The position numbers were made by a program, and so were the translations under genes. A stretch of DNA of 64,000 nucleotides from Otis tarda. Lineage: Eukaryota > Chordata > Aves > Otidiformes > Otididae. This document shows positions 37,885-48,640 of the stretch, piece after piece (within the stretch, counting starts at the first letter, position 1; each line of letters starts with the position of its first letter). The stretch is taken from positions 2,756,001 through 2,820,000 of the forward strand of contig CM048575.1 of assembly GCA_026413225.1 (NCBI GenBank), read 5' to 3'. The notes beneath the pieces were generated by a model. It did no database searches. It saw only the letters and a program-made list of their open reading frames with translations, and was not told the DNA's origin.

Positions 37885-40800
37885 GTGAGCCCCGGGCTGG
37901 AATTGGGGGGCTCGGCTTTCCGGGGGTGCTCACCCTGGCAGGGGGACCCCTCTGCACCCCCTCGGCTGGGGGAGCGGGGCAACGTGCTGTGCCCGGGGTC
38001 TGGCTGCAGGGTGGGGAGCATTGCACGGTGGCTACCTCGCACCTTCTGGGGTAGCCCCGGCAGCTGCTGGGGTTTTGGAAACCCTTTCTGAGACCGCTCG
38101 GCATGCTGCATCTCCTGCAAAGCTGCCTGTGTATGGAAATCTCCGCGTTCCTTACTTGGAGGTGTAACTGCAGAGGTGACAACACCGAGCCCGCAGCTCA
38201 TCCTTTCCTCCTCCTGCTGCAGGTACGGGCCACCCGCCCCTGGGGTCCCACCTGGCCGCCGCCGCCGCTCCGCGGCTGAGGACCAAGCGATGCTCCTGCA
38301 ACAGCTGGCTGGATAAGGAATGCATTTACTTCTGTCACCTGGACATCATCTGGGTCAACACACCCGGGTGAGCATGAACGCGGCTTTTGGGGAGCGGGGT
38401 GGGGGGGTGGCTCTGTTGATGGGTAAGTCACTGTCCTTTCTGATCGAGGATGGGGTCAGGTTAGAGGAGGGTGGGAAAGGGTCCCAGCCCTGTGAGGTTG
38501 TCGTAGCACCTGCTCTGGAGAGCACTGTGAGCCCGGCCCTTCCCAACGGGAAAGGGACAAGCTGTGGTATAACCCACAGAGGAGCAGGGGGAAAGCTCAG
38601 GCTGCCGCTTCCTCATGGGCTCATCTTTTTCTGAGATTTGTACTTCTGCAAGCCGAAAGCAACACCGAGGTATCACAGCTGCCAGTCAGAAAGTTCCCTC
38701 ACCCGCCCGCGAGCTGGATCTGCTGGCTGCCAGCTTTGTTGATGAGGCAGCAGTGGGTTGGCACTGAAGTCCGGCAGCTGCCAAGTCCTGCCCTCAGGAA
38801 TGCTAAAGCAGCTTTCCGAGCAGTTTCAGGCCAATGGCCATCACGGCGCAGCGAAACACATGTACTCAGGTGTGGTTATAATCGCTCCTGCCAACGTGCA
38901 ATTACAACTCGCTGCTTGCTCGGAGCACAGCTGCAGCCACTGCCAATCCGAAACCCTCCGGGACAGGAGATTGCGATCAAAGATGGAGCGGGAATGTGCT
39001 AACCGCTCTGAAAGCGTGCTGTGATCAGAAGAACCTGTTATGGCCCCGAGACATCTTGACGCGTTAAAATCCGTGGCGGGGCAGGGAAAGCCCTGCCGTC
39101 CCTGTACCTGAGAAGCTGCCCGTCACGCTGTGCCATCCAGTCCCTGTGGCGACCCTTGCACGGGCGCCTGTGCTGCTGCGAGGAGAGAAAATTCCACTTG
39201 CAACCCAGCACATACTGGCACGGCAATCTCCCTGGGAGGGGTAGGGTGGGGAAAACAGTAGGTGGGAGAGGAGCTGGAGTTTAAAGGCTTAGCCATATCA
39301 GTGACCTTTTCGCCCTGTGTCTATAGATGAGACTTTTATTATCCTCGCACTGGCTTGGCTGCCTTCCAGGGCCACGTTATAAACCTGTTGGCTAATAAAA
39401 AGTTAGTCTCATAGCTGATTTCTTTTGTTTTCAACAGACACACCGCTCCCTACGGCTTGGGAAGCCCGCCAAGGCGGCGCAAGCGGTCGCTTGGCAGGTG
39501 CGAGTGCTCGCGCTCCAGGGACAGCGTCTGCACCGCCTTCTGCCAGGTGAAGCCCGGGTAAGTCAAGGGGGGGTCCCGGGGATGGGGCCTGGGGGCTGCT
39601 GGGCCGGGGTGCAGGCAGACAGAGCACGCTGAGGAGCTGGCGTCACTCTGCGGCCTCCCTCGGGATGGCTGCGTGGCTCTTCGCAAAGAGCTGGAGCTTG
39701 TCTAGGGGCTTTCATAGCCCTCCCGAGGGGCCCTGGCAAAGCATCACCAGGGTGTTTTTGTTGTACAACAGCCTCGTGAAGCGATGTCACCTCCGTCCCT
39801 CCTGCTGCTGGGAGGCTGGGGAGGTGCTGGGCGCGCTGGTGGGAAGGGAGGAGCCGGCAGCGGCCAGGGAGAGGGGTGAGCGGAGGGTGGGAAGTGCTGG
39901 GATGCGAGCGTCTGCTGCGTGGCTCGTGTGGGAGAAGCTGCAGGAGGGCAGGAGGGCTCCTGGCTGTCTCCCTTCAGGCAGCCGTAATAGAGGAGTGCGT
40001 ACACGTGGGGGCAAAGTCGTTGTGAAGATCTGTCAGTAATTTTGAGGCAATAGTTAAAATCCCCAACGATTAAATATGACTGTGAATAGAGGAAGGATGG
40101 GAGAGGATAGAAGTAAAAGTGAGCTCTAAATAGCTCTGACAGCTGCAATTAACCCTTCAAAAACACACGTTCAGCTGCCTCAGCCTGTCGCCGGTGAGGT
40201 TAGAGCGGCACGCCTCCGTACGTACCGCAGCGTGGCTGGATGTGAGCGCTCATGCATCTCCTCTTGCTCATTAGGTACCGCCAGAGTCTGAAGCTCCCAG
40301 TGAGCTCTGGAGCATCAGTGAAGCCTCCACAGAGCAGCAGCATGAGGCCTTCCCGTCACAGCCTGCTGAGAGCTCTCAGGTGAGCATACCACTTAAAACC
40401 ACTCTGAACGTCCCTCAAAAACACTTAAAAATCTGTGGTTGTGACCCTAGACTGCAGTTACCACTTGGATGTGACCTGACTTCCCCCTCTCATCTCCCAT
40501 TAAATGTGAAGACTTGATTATTGCCTCTCTCTGTAGAACTGAAGGTTAACAGCTGAGGGAACCAGGGTCGTTTGTCTCCTTCCAAAACTAGAGGAGTCTT
40601 ACGTAAAATGTAATTCTTGGTTGGAGTGGAAAGTTCCTCTGATACGAGACAGACTAATGAGTGATGGATAAGAAGAGGGGAGGGACAGCATCACGTAGGA
40701 AAATGATTTGCTGGGTAGCAGCTGTGGACCAAAGGAAATAGTTTTTCTCACATCTGTGAGTTGTGGGACTCGCTGCTGGAAGAAATCGGGGACTCCAGGA

Positions 40801-41253
40801 GCGCGATTGAGTTAAAGGGGGTGGGAAAACTGAGGGAGGGTTGGTCTATTGGTGGCAGTTAGATCAGATGCAACGGGATCACTTGCTGAAAGGCAGGGCT
40901 GGGGAAGGGTCGCTTGGGTCATGCCCCGACTCCTCTGCCACCGGCCATGGATGGAAAGGGGGAATTAGGCTAGATGGATCTCTGCTGTGGCTTAATGCGG
41001 CTGCAGCTAGAAATTCCCCCTCTTCCTTCCCGCATCTTCTGCCTCAAGTGGTAAGGGGTAGATAAATACCGTTGCACGGGCTGTTGCTGACTCGTGGGAA
41101 GATGGACTGGAGAATGAATGTGGTGTCTCTTCTGCTTACAGGGATCTTGCCGTCTCCAGTCTGCGGTCCGGCAAGCACCAGCACCGTTCTTGGAGGAATG
41201 CCCAGCCAACAGTTTTGCCTTGGAAGAAAAACATCTGGAAGAAGAAGAGATAA
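37821..41253 (+). CDS. EDN2: endothelin-2 precursor (five coding exons, 181 aa)
   Basis: Joins 37821-37884, 38223-38367, 39438-39557, 40275-40379 and 41142-41253, all GT-AG, one frame. It encodes a secreted vasoactive peptide precursor acting on G-protein-coupled endothelin receptors. Residues 1 to about 20 form a hydrophobic signal peptide. RTKR (41-44) is a furin-type site immediately before the 21-residue endothelin (45-65; Cys at 45, 47, 55, 59). Trp65-Val66 is the converting-enzyme bond. RRRKR (82-86) ends big endothelin. The endothelin-like motif has Cys at 91, 93, 101 and 105. The C-terminus ends KKNIWKKKR. Trp-Leu at mature positions 6-7 identifies endothelin-2, since endothelin-1 has Leu-Met and endothelin-3 Tyr-Lys. 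Human EDN2 is 178 residues, so length fits. The gene is complete with no frameshift. Mature positions 4 (Asn) and 12 (Ile) differ from the human peptide. Confidence 0.96.
38223..38367 (+). CDS. EDN2: EDN2 exon 2 (mature endothelin)
   Basis: Acceptor is a pyrimidine-rich tract ending ctgctgcag; donor is cccgg|gtgagc. Encodes Gly22 (completed) to residue 69 plus two bases of Gly70. It holds the furin site and the whole 21-residue peptide, as in the second exon of other vertebrate endothelin genes. A run of five alanines (33-37) precedes the processing site. The four cysteines, DKEC, and the HLDIIW tail needed for receptor binding are intact. Confidence 0.97.
39438..39557 (+). CDS. EDN2: EDN2 exon 3 (big-endothelin tail and endothelin-like motif)
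   Basis: Acceptor tttcaacag, donor cccgg|gtaagt. Encodes residues 70-109 with part of 110: the big-endothelin tail (TAPYGLG, then PPRRRKR) and the Cys-x-Cys-x7-Cys-x3-Cys endothelin-like repeat (91-105). The repeat is a relic of internal duplication of the endothelin module seen across the family and has no established activity. Spacing is the same as in human EDN2. Confidence 0.95.
40275..40379 (+). CDS. EDN2: EDN2 exon 4
   Basis: Acceptor ctcttgctcattag, donor ctcag|gtgagc. Encodes residues 110-144 and two bases of 145. This is the poorly conserved Ser/Pro-rich propeptide ending in an LLRAL-type helix, comparable to LLQRL in mammalian EDN2. The phase joins exon 5 without a stop. Confidence 0.85.
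40730..40992 (+). repeat. ancient CR1-type LINE fragment in EDN2 intron 4
   Basis: Phrases in order: aaatagtttttctcacatct, gagttgtgggactcgctgct, ggtctattggtggcagttag, gatgcaacgggatcacttgc and aggctagatggatctctgct. They follow an old sauropsid CR1 (ctttttcacacag, gtggaactcgctgcc, ggtctatcaatggctattag, gggctagatggacctttggt). It fills about a third of intron 4 (40380-41141) without touching splice sites. Confidence 0.7.
41142..41253 (+). CDS. EDN2: EDN2 exon 5 coding part and stop
   Basis: Acceptor tctgcttacag. Encodes residues 145-181 and the TAA at 41251-41253. The segment [16 protein letters not shown] aligns in type with RDISTVKSLFAKRQQE of mammalian EDN2, and the Trp/Lys-rich end resembles its SRWRKR terminus. 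This supports it as the true last exon. Confidence 0.88.
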
Positions 41254-41848
41254 GAAGCAGGTGCATACCAAGTTCACCAGAAGGATTTGGATGCCTGTGG
41301 GTGCCGCTAACTCCGCTGTCGGTGGTTAGAGCTGAAGGAAAGGCCATGAGTGGAAGGGGGAAGAAGTGGAAGTCTCCATGCTCCTGTTGCGTGAACCAGT
41401 ACTGCATGCACTCCAGAGACTGTTGTAAAGAGAAACTTGTCTCTCTATACAGTCATAGCTGTGTTGTGGAGCTGAATTGTGCCTTTTTGGATCAAGCAAG
41501 GGTCTTGCTGGTAGAGTACTGGCTTAACTCTGCGCTGGAGCCCTAGGCAGAGGCTTGGCCCGTGCTGGGCGGTCGAATCACGTACAAACCAGATGGCTCC
41601 GTGCATTTCTGGACCTGGCAGCACTGAGCCTGTGTCACTGGCCTGGTTTGCTCTGCCTTTGAACCGTGTTTGAGCACGGTTCCAGCTTGGCCCTATTCAA
41701 AGGTGATTTGGCCGGTCATTGTAGACAGGGATAAGCTGCCTCCAGCCCACCTGCCCAAGCCCACCTTCGCATTTTTTGCTCTTATTTGTCAGACAGTGCG
41801 ATGTGCCTATGAATGAGACTCCCATGGTAAAACAGCTCCCAGTTTTTT

Positions 41849-41854
41849 ATTAAA
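41849..41854 (+). promoter_or_regulatory. EDN2: proximal poly(A) signal ATTAAA
   Basis: The common ATTAAA variant follows a T run, about 600 bases after the stop. Use of it would give an mRNA of a size similar to mammalian EDN2. A weak T/G-rich stretch (gtggcgttctttggc) follows about 45-60 bases later. Confidence 0.45.
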
Positions 41855-43114
41855 AAACATATATCATTTAGAAGCCTGAAGGCCAACTGAGTAGTCAGTG
41901 GCGTTCTTTGGCTGAGGAGTTCACTGATGGGCCGTCCTTAGGTGGCTCTCGTTTAGGTGGAGGTTAGCTTACTTACACTGGAGCTTGCATCAAACCCAGG
42001 CAAGACTCCTGCCATCGGGCCCAGCAGTGATGGGGGTGCGAGGCTGCAGCGGAGCCGTGTTTTTCCAGGAGCCCTGTGCACGCGGAGCCTGGGAGAGGGA
42101 GCCCGGCGGGGGCTGAGGCAGAGCCGAGCTGCTCATCCAGATGAGTTCAGTGCTGTGAACCTGTCTCTTCTCCTCGGACCTACCCTTAGCAGGGTAGAGT
42201 GCTTCCAGCTCTGAACCTAATAGCCCAGCTTTCGTCCAGCTCTGCCTGAAAGGAAAGGCTGGGGGCAGAGGCAACGGGTGGTGGGAAAATAGCACGCAAA
42301 GGCTTGCTTGCTGCTTCGCTTAGGTCAGGTCTCTGGGTGGGACTCTGTATTAAATGACCAATAGATAGCGTGTCACTGAGCAGTGTAACCTGAATAGAGA
42401 ATGCGTTCGGCAAGGGGCAGCCAGGTGGGATTGGAGTGGAGGACAGGGTTGGTAAGAGGAGAGCACAGCACTGTCTGCACAGCTTTAGAAGAAAAGCTCG
42501 GATCCAAACCCATGCCAGAATCACGGCTGCTTCCCCAGCTGCTGAGTAGCACAGTGCTGCTGGCCCAGAGAAGGGAAGGAATAATTTGGAAAAAAGCACT
42601 GAGCCCAGGACCGAGAAACCAATCTTGCAGGCAAACAGAATCTCAAGGCTCTGGAGCTGTATCAGAAATGCACTTTTGTTTGCCTGGCCAGATTACCTTG
42701 TGTTATAAATCCTGGCTGCATCTGTCAGCTGGTTCGTGCAGATAAATAATTGCTCTCCTGGAACCACCGTTGGGTCCCCCTTGCTGCCCAATCCAGTATT
42801 ACACAGGAGCATTCACAAAGGCTGCTTGGAATTGGTGGTGGACCAAAATCTGTGGCTCTTGCAAGTGTAGTCCCATTGGACATATGAAATAATTCCTTGA
42901 TTTTGCTTTAAGCCCTAGAGGGGAGGAAAAAGAGATCAATTGATTGTATTGTAAATGAAACAGCAGGCTAATCAGTTGGTCCCCAAAGCTGCAGAGAATC
43001 TTTTTTAATATTTGACCTTCTGAAGGTTTGAGTTATTCTAAAAAAATAAAATCCTGAAAGGGTTTGTTCCAAAGGAAACTTTGCACATGGTTTAATGTGA
43101 GCCTAGTAATTTAA

Positions 43115-43120
43115 AATAAA
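43115..43120 (+). promoter_or_regulatory. EDN2: distal poly(A) signal AATAAA
   Basis: Canonical AATAAA followed after about 30 bases by the GU-rich ccttgtgtatgtaatgtctc, the best-formed poly(A) site in the region. Another AATAAA lies upstream at 43045-43050. Confidence 0.55.
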
Positions 43121-43225
43121 ACTACTGCTGTAAAGTACTATGTATATCTCCTTGTGTATGTAATGTCTCATCTTTAAAAGTGACTTACTGCACACATGCC
43201 GTATGTAGCATCCTGAAATCTGTAT

Positions 43226-43285
43226 ATTTATTTAAATCAATTGATTTTTTTAGACAGTAATTTGCAAAATTTAATTTGTAATAAA
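43226..43285 (+). promoter_or_regulatory. EDN2: AU-rich element and third poly(A) signal
   Basis: Overlapping ATTTATTTA at 43226-43234 is a mRNA-destabilising AU-rich element type known in endothelin mRNAs, followed by AATAAA at 43280-43285. The element would be in the message only if this last signal is used. Confidence 0.35.
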
Positions 43286-43300
43286 TAATGACAGAAGTCA

Positions 43301-46300
43301 ATAGCATCCTTCTTATTTGACGGCTGGGTGGATGAAGTGAAAGAAAGCCAGATGGCCAGAAGCACTGTGAGAGTGAGTGGGACAGCAGAGCTGGGTGAGA
43401 ATGGGGAGGCGTGTAACCCTGTGAATGTTCCTGAGCAAACTTCAGTTCAAAGTGAATCCGTCTAGCTTCCTTAAACATTCCTTAACTGAAGTACCCTGTT
43501 CCTTTCGAGATGTCTGTGGGAACTTAGATGTGAAGTTACCCCCAACTCGTTGTGCTGAGGGGTGCTGAGACCCAGCTGAACCCTTGTGCCGAGGATCCTG
43601 TTAATGTTTTCCCATGGTTGAGTCCTTTGCCTCAAATCCTCTCAGCAGCTCTGTGACTCTGGGTGTCAGCATCGCAGGGATGGAGCACCCGCACACTCTC
43701 TCCTGCACCAGCCAACTTTTCCGTCTGAGTTGTGCCAACTGTTTTTCGTTGTTTTATTTTTTTAAGTACAGTTAAAAAGCCAGCATCCATTTGATGGTTT
43801 TCTTTGCGTGAAGACCACACCATAGATTATTCTGGTGTTGTTAACTCAGTGAGAAGGGAAAAAAAAAAAAAAAGAAACATTAATAATAGCTACCACCGTG
43901 CTTGCTCCATACCCAGGAACCACAGCACTTCCTCACGGCTCTCCATGGCTTCCCAGGAACAGTCGTTCAGAGAGCGCGGCCCCCATCCTCTCCTATCGCC
44001 CAGCTTTCTCGGTTGAGCTGCATCTCCCATGGGCAAGGCTCCACCCTGGGACTTGGTGTTAGAGCATGCGAAAATCAGATTCCTTCAGATGTTTCTATGA
44101 CAGTAAGTCATAGTTTCTATGACTTTAATATAAAGGCCTGTGATAAAAAGGACCTCAAATTACAGATAAAAGGGAAAAAGGTACGCTAAAACACTGCAAA
44201 TATCCTATGTGCAATTCTCAACATTGTTCCAGAACAGGCCTGAAAATTTTGCCTGTTTAGGGTAATTTCCGTGGTGCCCTGCTTGGACTGATTTCAGGTG
44301 GTGTGAATGAGGAAGCTGAGCACTTGCCCAGGAAAGACTTCCCCATCATCTGGAATGTCTATTGAGCCAGCCTCGGGCCCAGCCTTTTATTTGTCTTTCT
44401 TAAGTCACAGAAGAGCTATGGCCTTAGTTAGCCCTTGGTCTTGGAGAACAAAGCATCCCTGCTCCTGCAGCTCAAGGCCCAGCCAGCTGTGAGGGTAATG
44501 GCACAAGGGGGCATCACCTTTGCTGAAGGTGGGACCATACGAAATGCTCTCCAGCCCTGCTGCAGTATGGGGACTTGAAGCAAATCATCCAAACAGGGAG
44601 AGAGAAACTTTGAACTGATCCATTTGTGGATGGGTTGTTTGTTTGCTTTTTCTTTCCTGGCCCTAAGATCAATGAACAGAGGAAAAATTGACATAGGGCT
44701 GAATGATGGAAAATCTTCCAGTGCAGGCTATCCACATCCGCTTTGGACTGACCGGTGAGTACTACAGAAGGAAATACTGAAAGTCAACATATCTGGAAAA
44801 CCAATTTAAAAATACCACAGGTCAGACGTCCATAAAAGTTCCCCAAGGCCCTGGTCACAAAACCTCAGAAGACCTGCTTGTAGGATCTTACATAAGGCCC
44901 CTCAGGTGTCCCACCAAGTGCTGAGGAGCAACCTGGGCCTGGTAGTAACCACACGACGTTGCCTGGAACAACGCCAACATCTGTGCAAAGCCCAGCCCTT
45001 TGGGTACAGTTTTAATTACAAGAGCTAATTAGATATCACCCAAGGGAAGGAGAGAAGGGAGATGTTTAAGAGCATCTTAATTAGCGTGAAAAGGGAGAAG
45101 AGAGGACTGTGCTTATTCTCAGGTTATTGAATTCAGTGATAAAGCTTAGCAGAAGTAGGTTAAAGGAGGCATATTTTATAAATTCTGACACGTAAGAGGG
45201 AAGAACAGAATAACAAAACTTTAGGAGGAAAATCCAGGAAAGCAGGCAACTTCCAAAGCCAGTTCTAAGTGTAAATGACAGGGTATCTTTCCTAAAATAC
45301 ACCTTTTTGACTGACCAGTCCTTTTTGTGATTGACAGTTCCCATAAATGTGGACCTCTTGTGCCCTGCATGTGACTCTGGCTTTTTCTGCAGCAGGAGCC
45401 CATGAAGAAGGGTAATTTCTAGATGGCCCACAGGCAGCTAACTTTCTGTCTGCTGCCTAAGTCCTCATCAGCTTAGGCAATATTTTTTTTTTTATGGGAC
45501 TTTGTTCACAGCTCATATTTGTTGAACTGATAGGTTCTACTTGGGAGAAGAGATGTTGACATCAAAATAGAACACTTCTGTATTTAGAGTGTTGAGTGAG
45601 GGGTACTTGGGTGGATGCCTATTCAAGGCCAGCCCCTTGATGCTTCCACAGAAAGAAGCAGCTGTCCATGGCAGGTATGTGCTTTGCTAGAAGATTTTCC
45701 TGCCTGGCATTTTATGACTTTGCACTGTTTTGGTCTGGATCACCCTGCAGAAAAACTGGGCCTTATGAAATAAGACCTAGGATGCATCAGGGTGGAAGGG
45801 ACACCGAAAAATGAGTGCAGGGTGACGCTTTGCCGTGGGTCAGCAGCTGGTCCCTGTGCCTTTGATTCTGGCACCTCTGGCCTGAGCTACAAGGTCAGTG
45901 GCTCTGAGGAGGCTGAAAATGGTCCAGCAGTATAGAGCCCCCAGATGGTACTTGTGGTCTTTCCAGCAGTTACATCTCTATCTATAGGGGTCAATCAATT
46001 TCTGTAATGACAGAAATCTTTCACTTCTGCGTGTGACTAAAGCTGCAGCTACGAGGCACTGAGGCAGACATTCTGCAAAAGGTCTTGTCTCTGGGAGCTC
46101 CCTCCTCTGAGCACTTGTGCTGTAATGCCAAGCTTAGAATAATGTAGTTCAATGGAATGGAAGCTTCTCAGTGTCCTCCACCACTGAGAGGTTCTCCAGT
46201 TATCTCAGCCATGGCCAGCGTGCAGCCCTGTAGTTTGGCTTGCACCCCTCAGACTATGGCAGGATACGGCACATGTCAATGGCTAGTTGTAGCCAAGGAA

Positions 46301-46857
46301 ATAGAGGGCTTGATTAAACTTTAAAGTTACCAGATCTTGTCTCTAGCTCCAGTATCCTTGGGTATGAAGATTATTAACTGGTTGCCTTGAGCTGCCTGGA
46401 GTGAGGAACAAGTGCATCTACAGTTGGTGTCAGCTCCATAATTCATGCCTTCTGCCACAGCCTGATGAGCTCTCTGTGGTCAGCTGTGTCCCGCATCTTC
46501 AGGATCTCCTAGCTGTAGGGTAAGGAAAGCCATGGGCTCTTTGGATGTCATACCCAGGTCTAGGCATCGCAGTAACTGACCACAGCCTGTCTTATCTGAT
46601 CCAAGCATAAAACACTGAAATCTCTCCCATGGGAACTAGGTCTGAAGTTTAACCCTTAATTACTTCCTTTAAGAGGGGATTGGTAGGCAAGCTGAGGCAG
46701 GTGGAGCTGGCATAAAACTGTTGGAGGAAGCACATCTCCATCTGACACACCTTCCTCTGACACTCAGCAGGACCATTATACTGCCTATTAGCCTGTTTGA
46801 AGTACTTTCCTCAACCTCATACCTGCTCACAAGTAACTGGGTGTCTCTCACCCATCT
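43301..46857. other. intergenic downstream of EDN2
   Basis: No exon recognised. A run near 43859-43873, T run near 45483-45493. In mammals FOXO6 lies convergently beyond EDN2, but no forkhead-domain codons were seen on the minus strand here or further on. Confidence 0.65.
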
Positions 46858-46938
46858 AACTTCTGTAAGGAAGAGAGGAACTTCTGTAAGGAAGAGAGGA
46901 ACTTCTGTAAGGTCTCCTTCCTTGAGAAGACCTTACAG
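46858..46938. repeat. 21-base tandem repeat followed by a hairpin
   Basis: About 2.6 exact copies of a 21-base unit (aacttctgtaaggaagagag plus g) cover 46858-46912. The last partial copy begins an inverted repeat: ctgtaaggtct (46905-46915) and agaccttacag (46928-46938) with a 12-base loop. Exact identity between units indicates recent expansion. An open frame through it repeats RKRGTSV but shows no gene features. Confidence 0.85.
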
Positions 46939-48189
46939 CCACTCCCTTGTTGGAAGACAACAGTGTGTTCCTCTTCCAAGCACTACTCCACCAGGTTGCC
47001 CTGCAAAGGCCAGATGGTTTCACTGACCTCCCTGAGGGAAAGGCTTCTTGAAATGGTGAGGTTGACTTAACAGCCTGCAATAGGGCAACTCTGCACCATT
47101 CAGTCCTCACCCCCTCTTTCCCCTGTAGCATTGGCTCTGATGCTAGAGTAAACCCTGGCAGGAAAACTGAGGTGGTAGGAAACCAACTCAGGAGAAGTGA
47201 TAGAGGTGGTTTCTAACGGTTTAATGACTTCAGCTGGGTCAGATGAGCCTGGAGCTGAAAGATGAAGTCCCATGAAGAGCTAAACACCTGGCTGAGATTC
47301 TGAAACCTGGGAGGCCACCAGGACCATGGAGCTTTTGCAGGTGGAATTTACCACAGAAATAGCTTCTAAGTGATTTTGGTTTCCCATCTCAAGTGATAGC
47401 AGAAGGCTTGTGAGAAGGTGGGAGCTGAAGCAGAAAATTTAAATGGGCACAGTTAGAGTAAGTAATCACATAGTTTAAAACTGCATTCATTAGCAGCACT
47501 AGGTAACGAATACAGGCTCATGTCCCACCCTGGCAGTGAGCTCCAGGTAAGTATATCCGTGATCCCACAGGAGAAGCAAGCAGCCAGCACAGCCATGTCC
47601 CATCCCTGGGCGCCACCCTCTCCGAGAGCACGATGCTGCTGTCTGCTTTCCCAGGCTCACGGTATGGATTTGTTTGGAAGCAGTGCAGCAGAGGGGTGTC
47701 CTCCTTTTCACCATCTGCTGTCACCTCCGAGGGTGCAAGCTGCTGAGATGAGGAGCACAGAGGGAAAAAAATGTTTGTTTTCTGATTTAAACAAACTCTC
47801 TTTCTCCAGTTGTGTCAGTGAAGGGGAGGGAGGATGTCACTGGCTCAGTTAAAGAGTCCGTGCTGGAAATCGTCATTCCTGTAGTACACCTGGAGCATGA
47901 CGGAAGTACAGCTCGACATTGGTGTAGTCTAGAGGAGCGTGTATGAACACCTTGCTGAGCAGCTTTCCCTTGTGAATTAATGGGAAAACACCTGAAGTGC
48001 TGCATTCCAAGGGAAAGAATGAAAAGGCTGATCAGAAAGACTTTCCTGAACTCCAGGATCTCTTGTCTGTGACAAGGTTGTTCTGGCAATGTACCTAGAA
48101 GTTGTAAGAGTCTACCAGAGGCTAGAAAAATCATCTCTCTCCCCTCGCAAAGACAGCAACCTCCCTCCAGCATACTTACGCATTCATTT
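46939..48189. other. intergenic, no gene seen
   Basis: No exon, repeat family or RNA gene is recognised. Overlapping chance frames of 60-130 codons lie on both strands. Confidence 0.65.
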
Positions 48190-48640
48190 CATTATGACCC
48201 TAATAGCACATTATTTGCAATATGTGTTAACCAATTAAGTCACCCTGATGGCTTTTTTTTTTTTTTGTCATTTTCAACGCATGCCAGGAAAATCTCCAAG
48301 ACTTCATTTCAGCAGTGAGAGCGTAACAGTTTAGACAAGATCTGAAATGGTGAATAACCCTCTCCCTGCAGATTTAATGGCAAATACGAGGTATGCCTCT
48401 GTGACTTTATTATTAAAACAGAATGATCTCCCTCCAGCTCTGTTAGAGGGGGAGGAGGAGGAGGGAGCACACATGGAGCAATTAAGAAAAATGTCTTTGA
48501 CCTTCAGCAACTTAATCAGCTGCCAGTGTTCTTCTTAATAGTGTGCTAATGGTTAAGTTCTTCTAGATGCCATAAAAAGTGCTATAACTGGAGGCTACAA
48601 TAAAGTGCTGATCAACCCATCAAGTGAGTCAATCCAAAAG
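48190..48640. promoter_or_regulatory. candidate conserved non-coding element downstream of EDN2
   Basis: A compositionally distinct stretch with repeated homeodomain/NKX-like cores (aaccaattaagtcac, gagcaattaag, caacttaatcagc, ttcttaatagtgtgc), a T run at 48251-48266 and no repeat signature. The spread of such cores over 400 bases resembles vertebrate developmental enhancers. Its target could be EDN2 or a neighbouring gene. Conservation must be tested. Confidence 0.3.

Larger units (their letters stand above)
37085..38300. promoter_or_regulatory. EDN2: CpG island over EDN2 promoter, exon 1 and exon 2
   Basis: Composition shifts sharply to GC-rich with dense CpG (for example gcggcggggcggagcggggc just before the TATA box) and stays so through exon 1 into exon 2. 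Long open frames on the minus strand (37031-38185 and 37275-38201) arise because stop codons are rare at this composition. They are not antisense genes on present evidence. Confidence 0.85.
41254..43300 (+). other. EDN2: EDN2 3' UTR (maximum extent)
   Basis: The UTR starts after TAA at 41253. Its end depends on which poly(A) signal is used: near 41870 (about 620 bases, close to the mammalian EDN2 UTR length), near 43140, or near 43300. The region is AT-rich from about 42900, consistent with a distal UTR. A 142-codon frame (41118-41546) that overlaps exon 5 is a shadow. Confidence 0.6.

Noticed and set aside
37885-38054. Intron-1 read-through isoform of EDN2 (77 residues)
   Set aside because: A strong GT-AG intron with a canonical donor interrupts it, and the product would lack the endothelin peptide.
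37031-38185. 384-codon minus-strand open frame as a gene
   Set aside because: It lies entirely over the EDN2 CpG island, exon 1 and intron 1. The translation is low-complexity Pro/Ala/Gly/Arg without a domain, as expected from GC-rich DNA with few stop codons.
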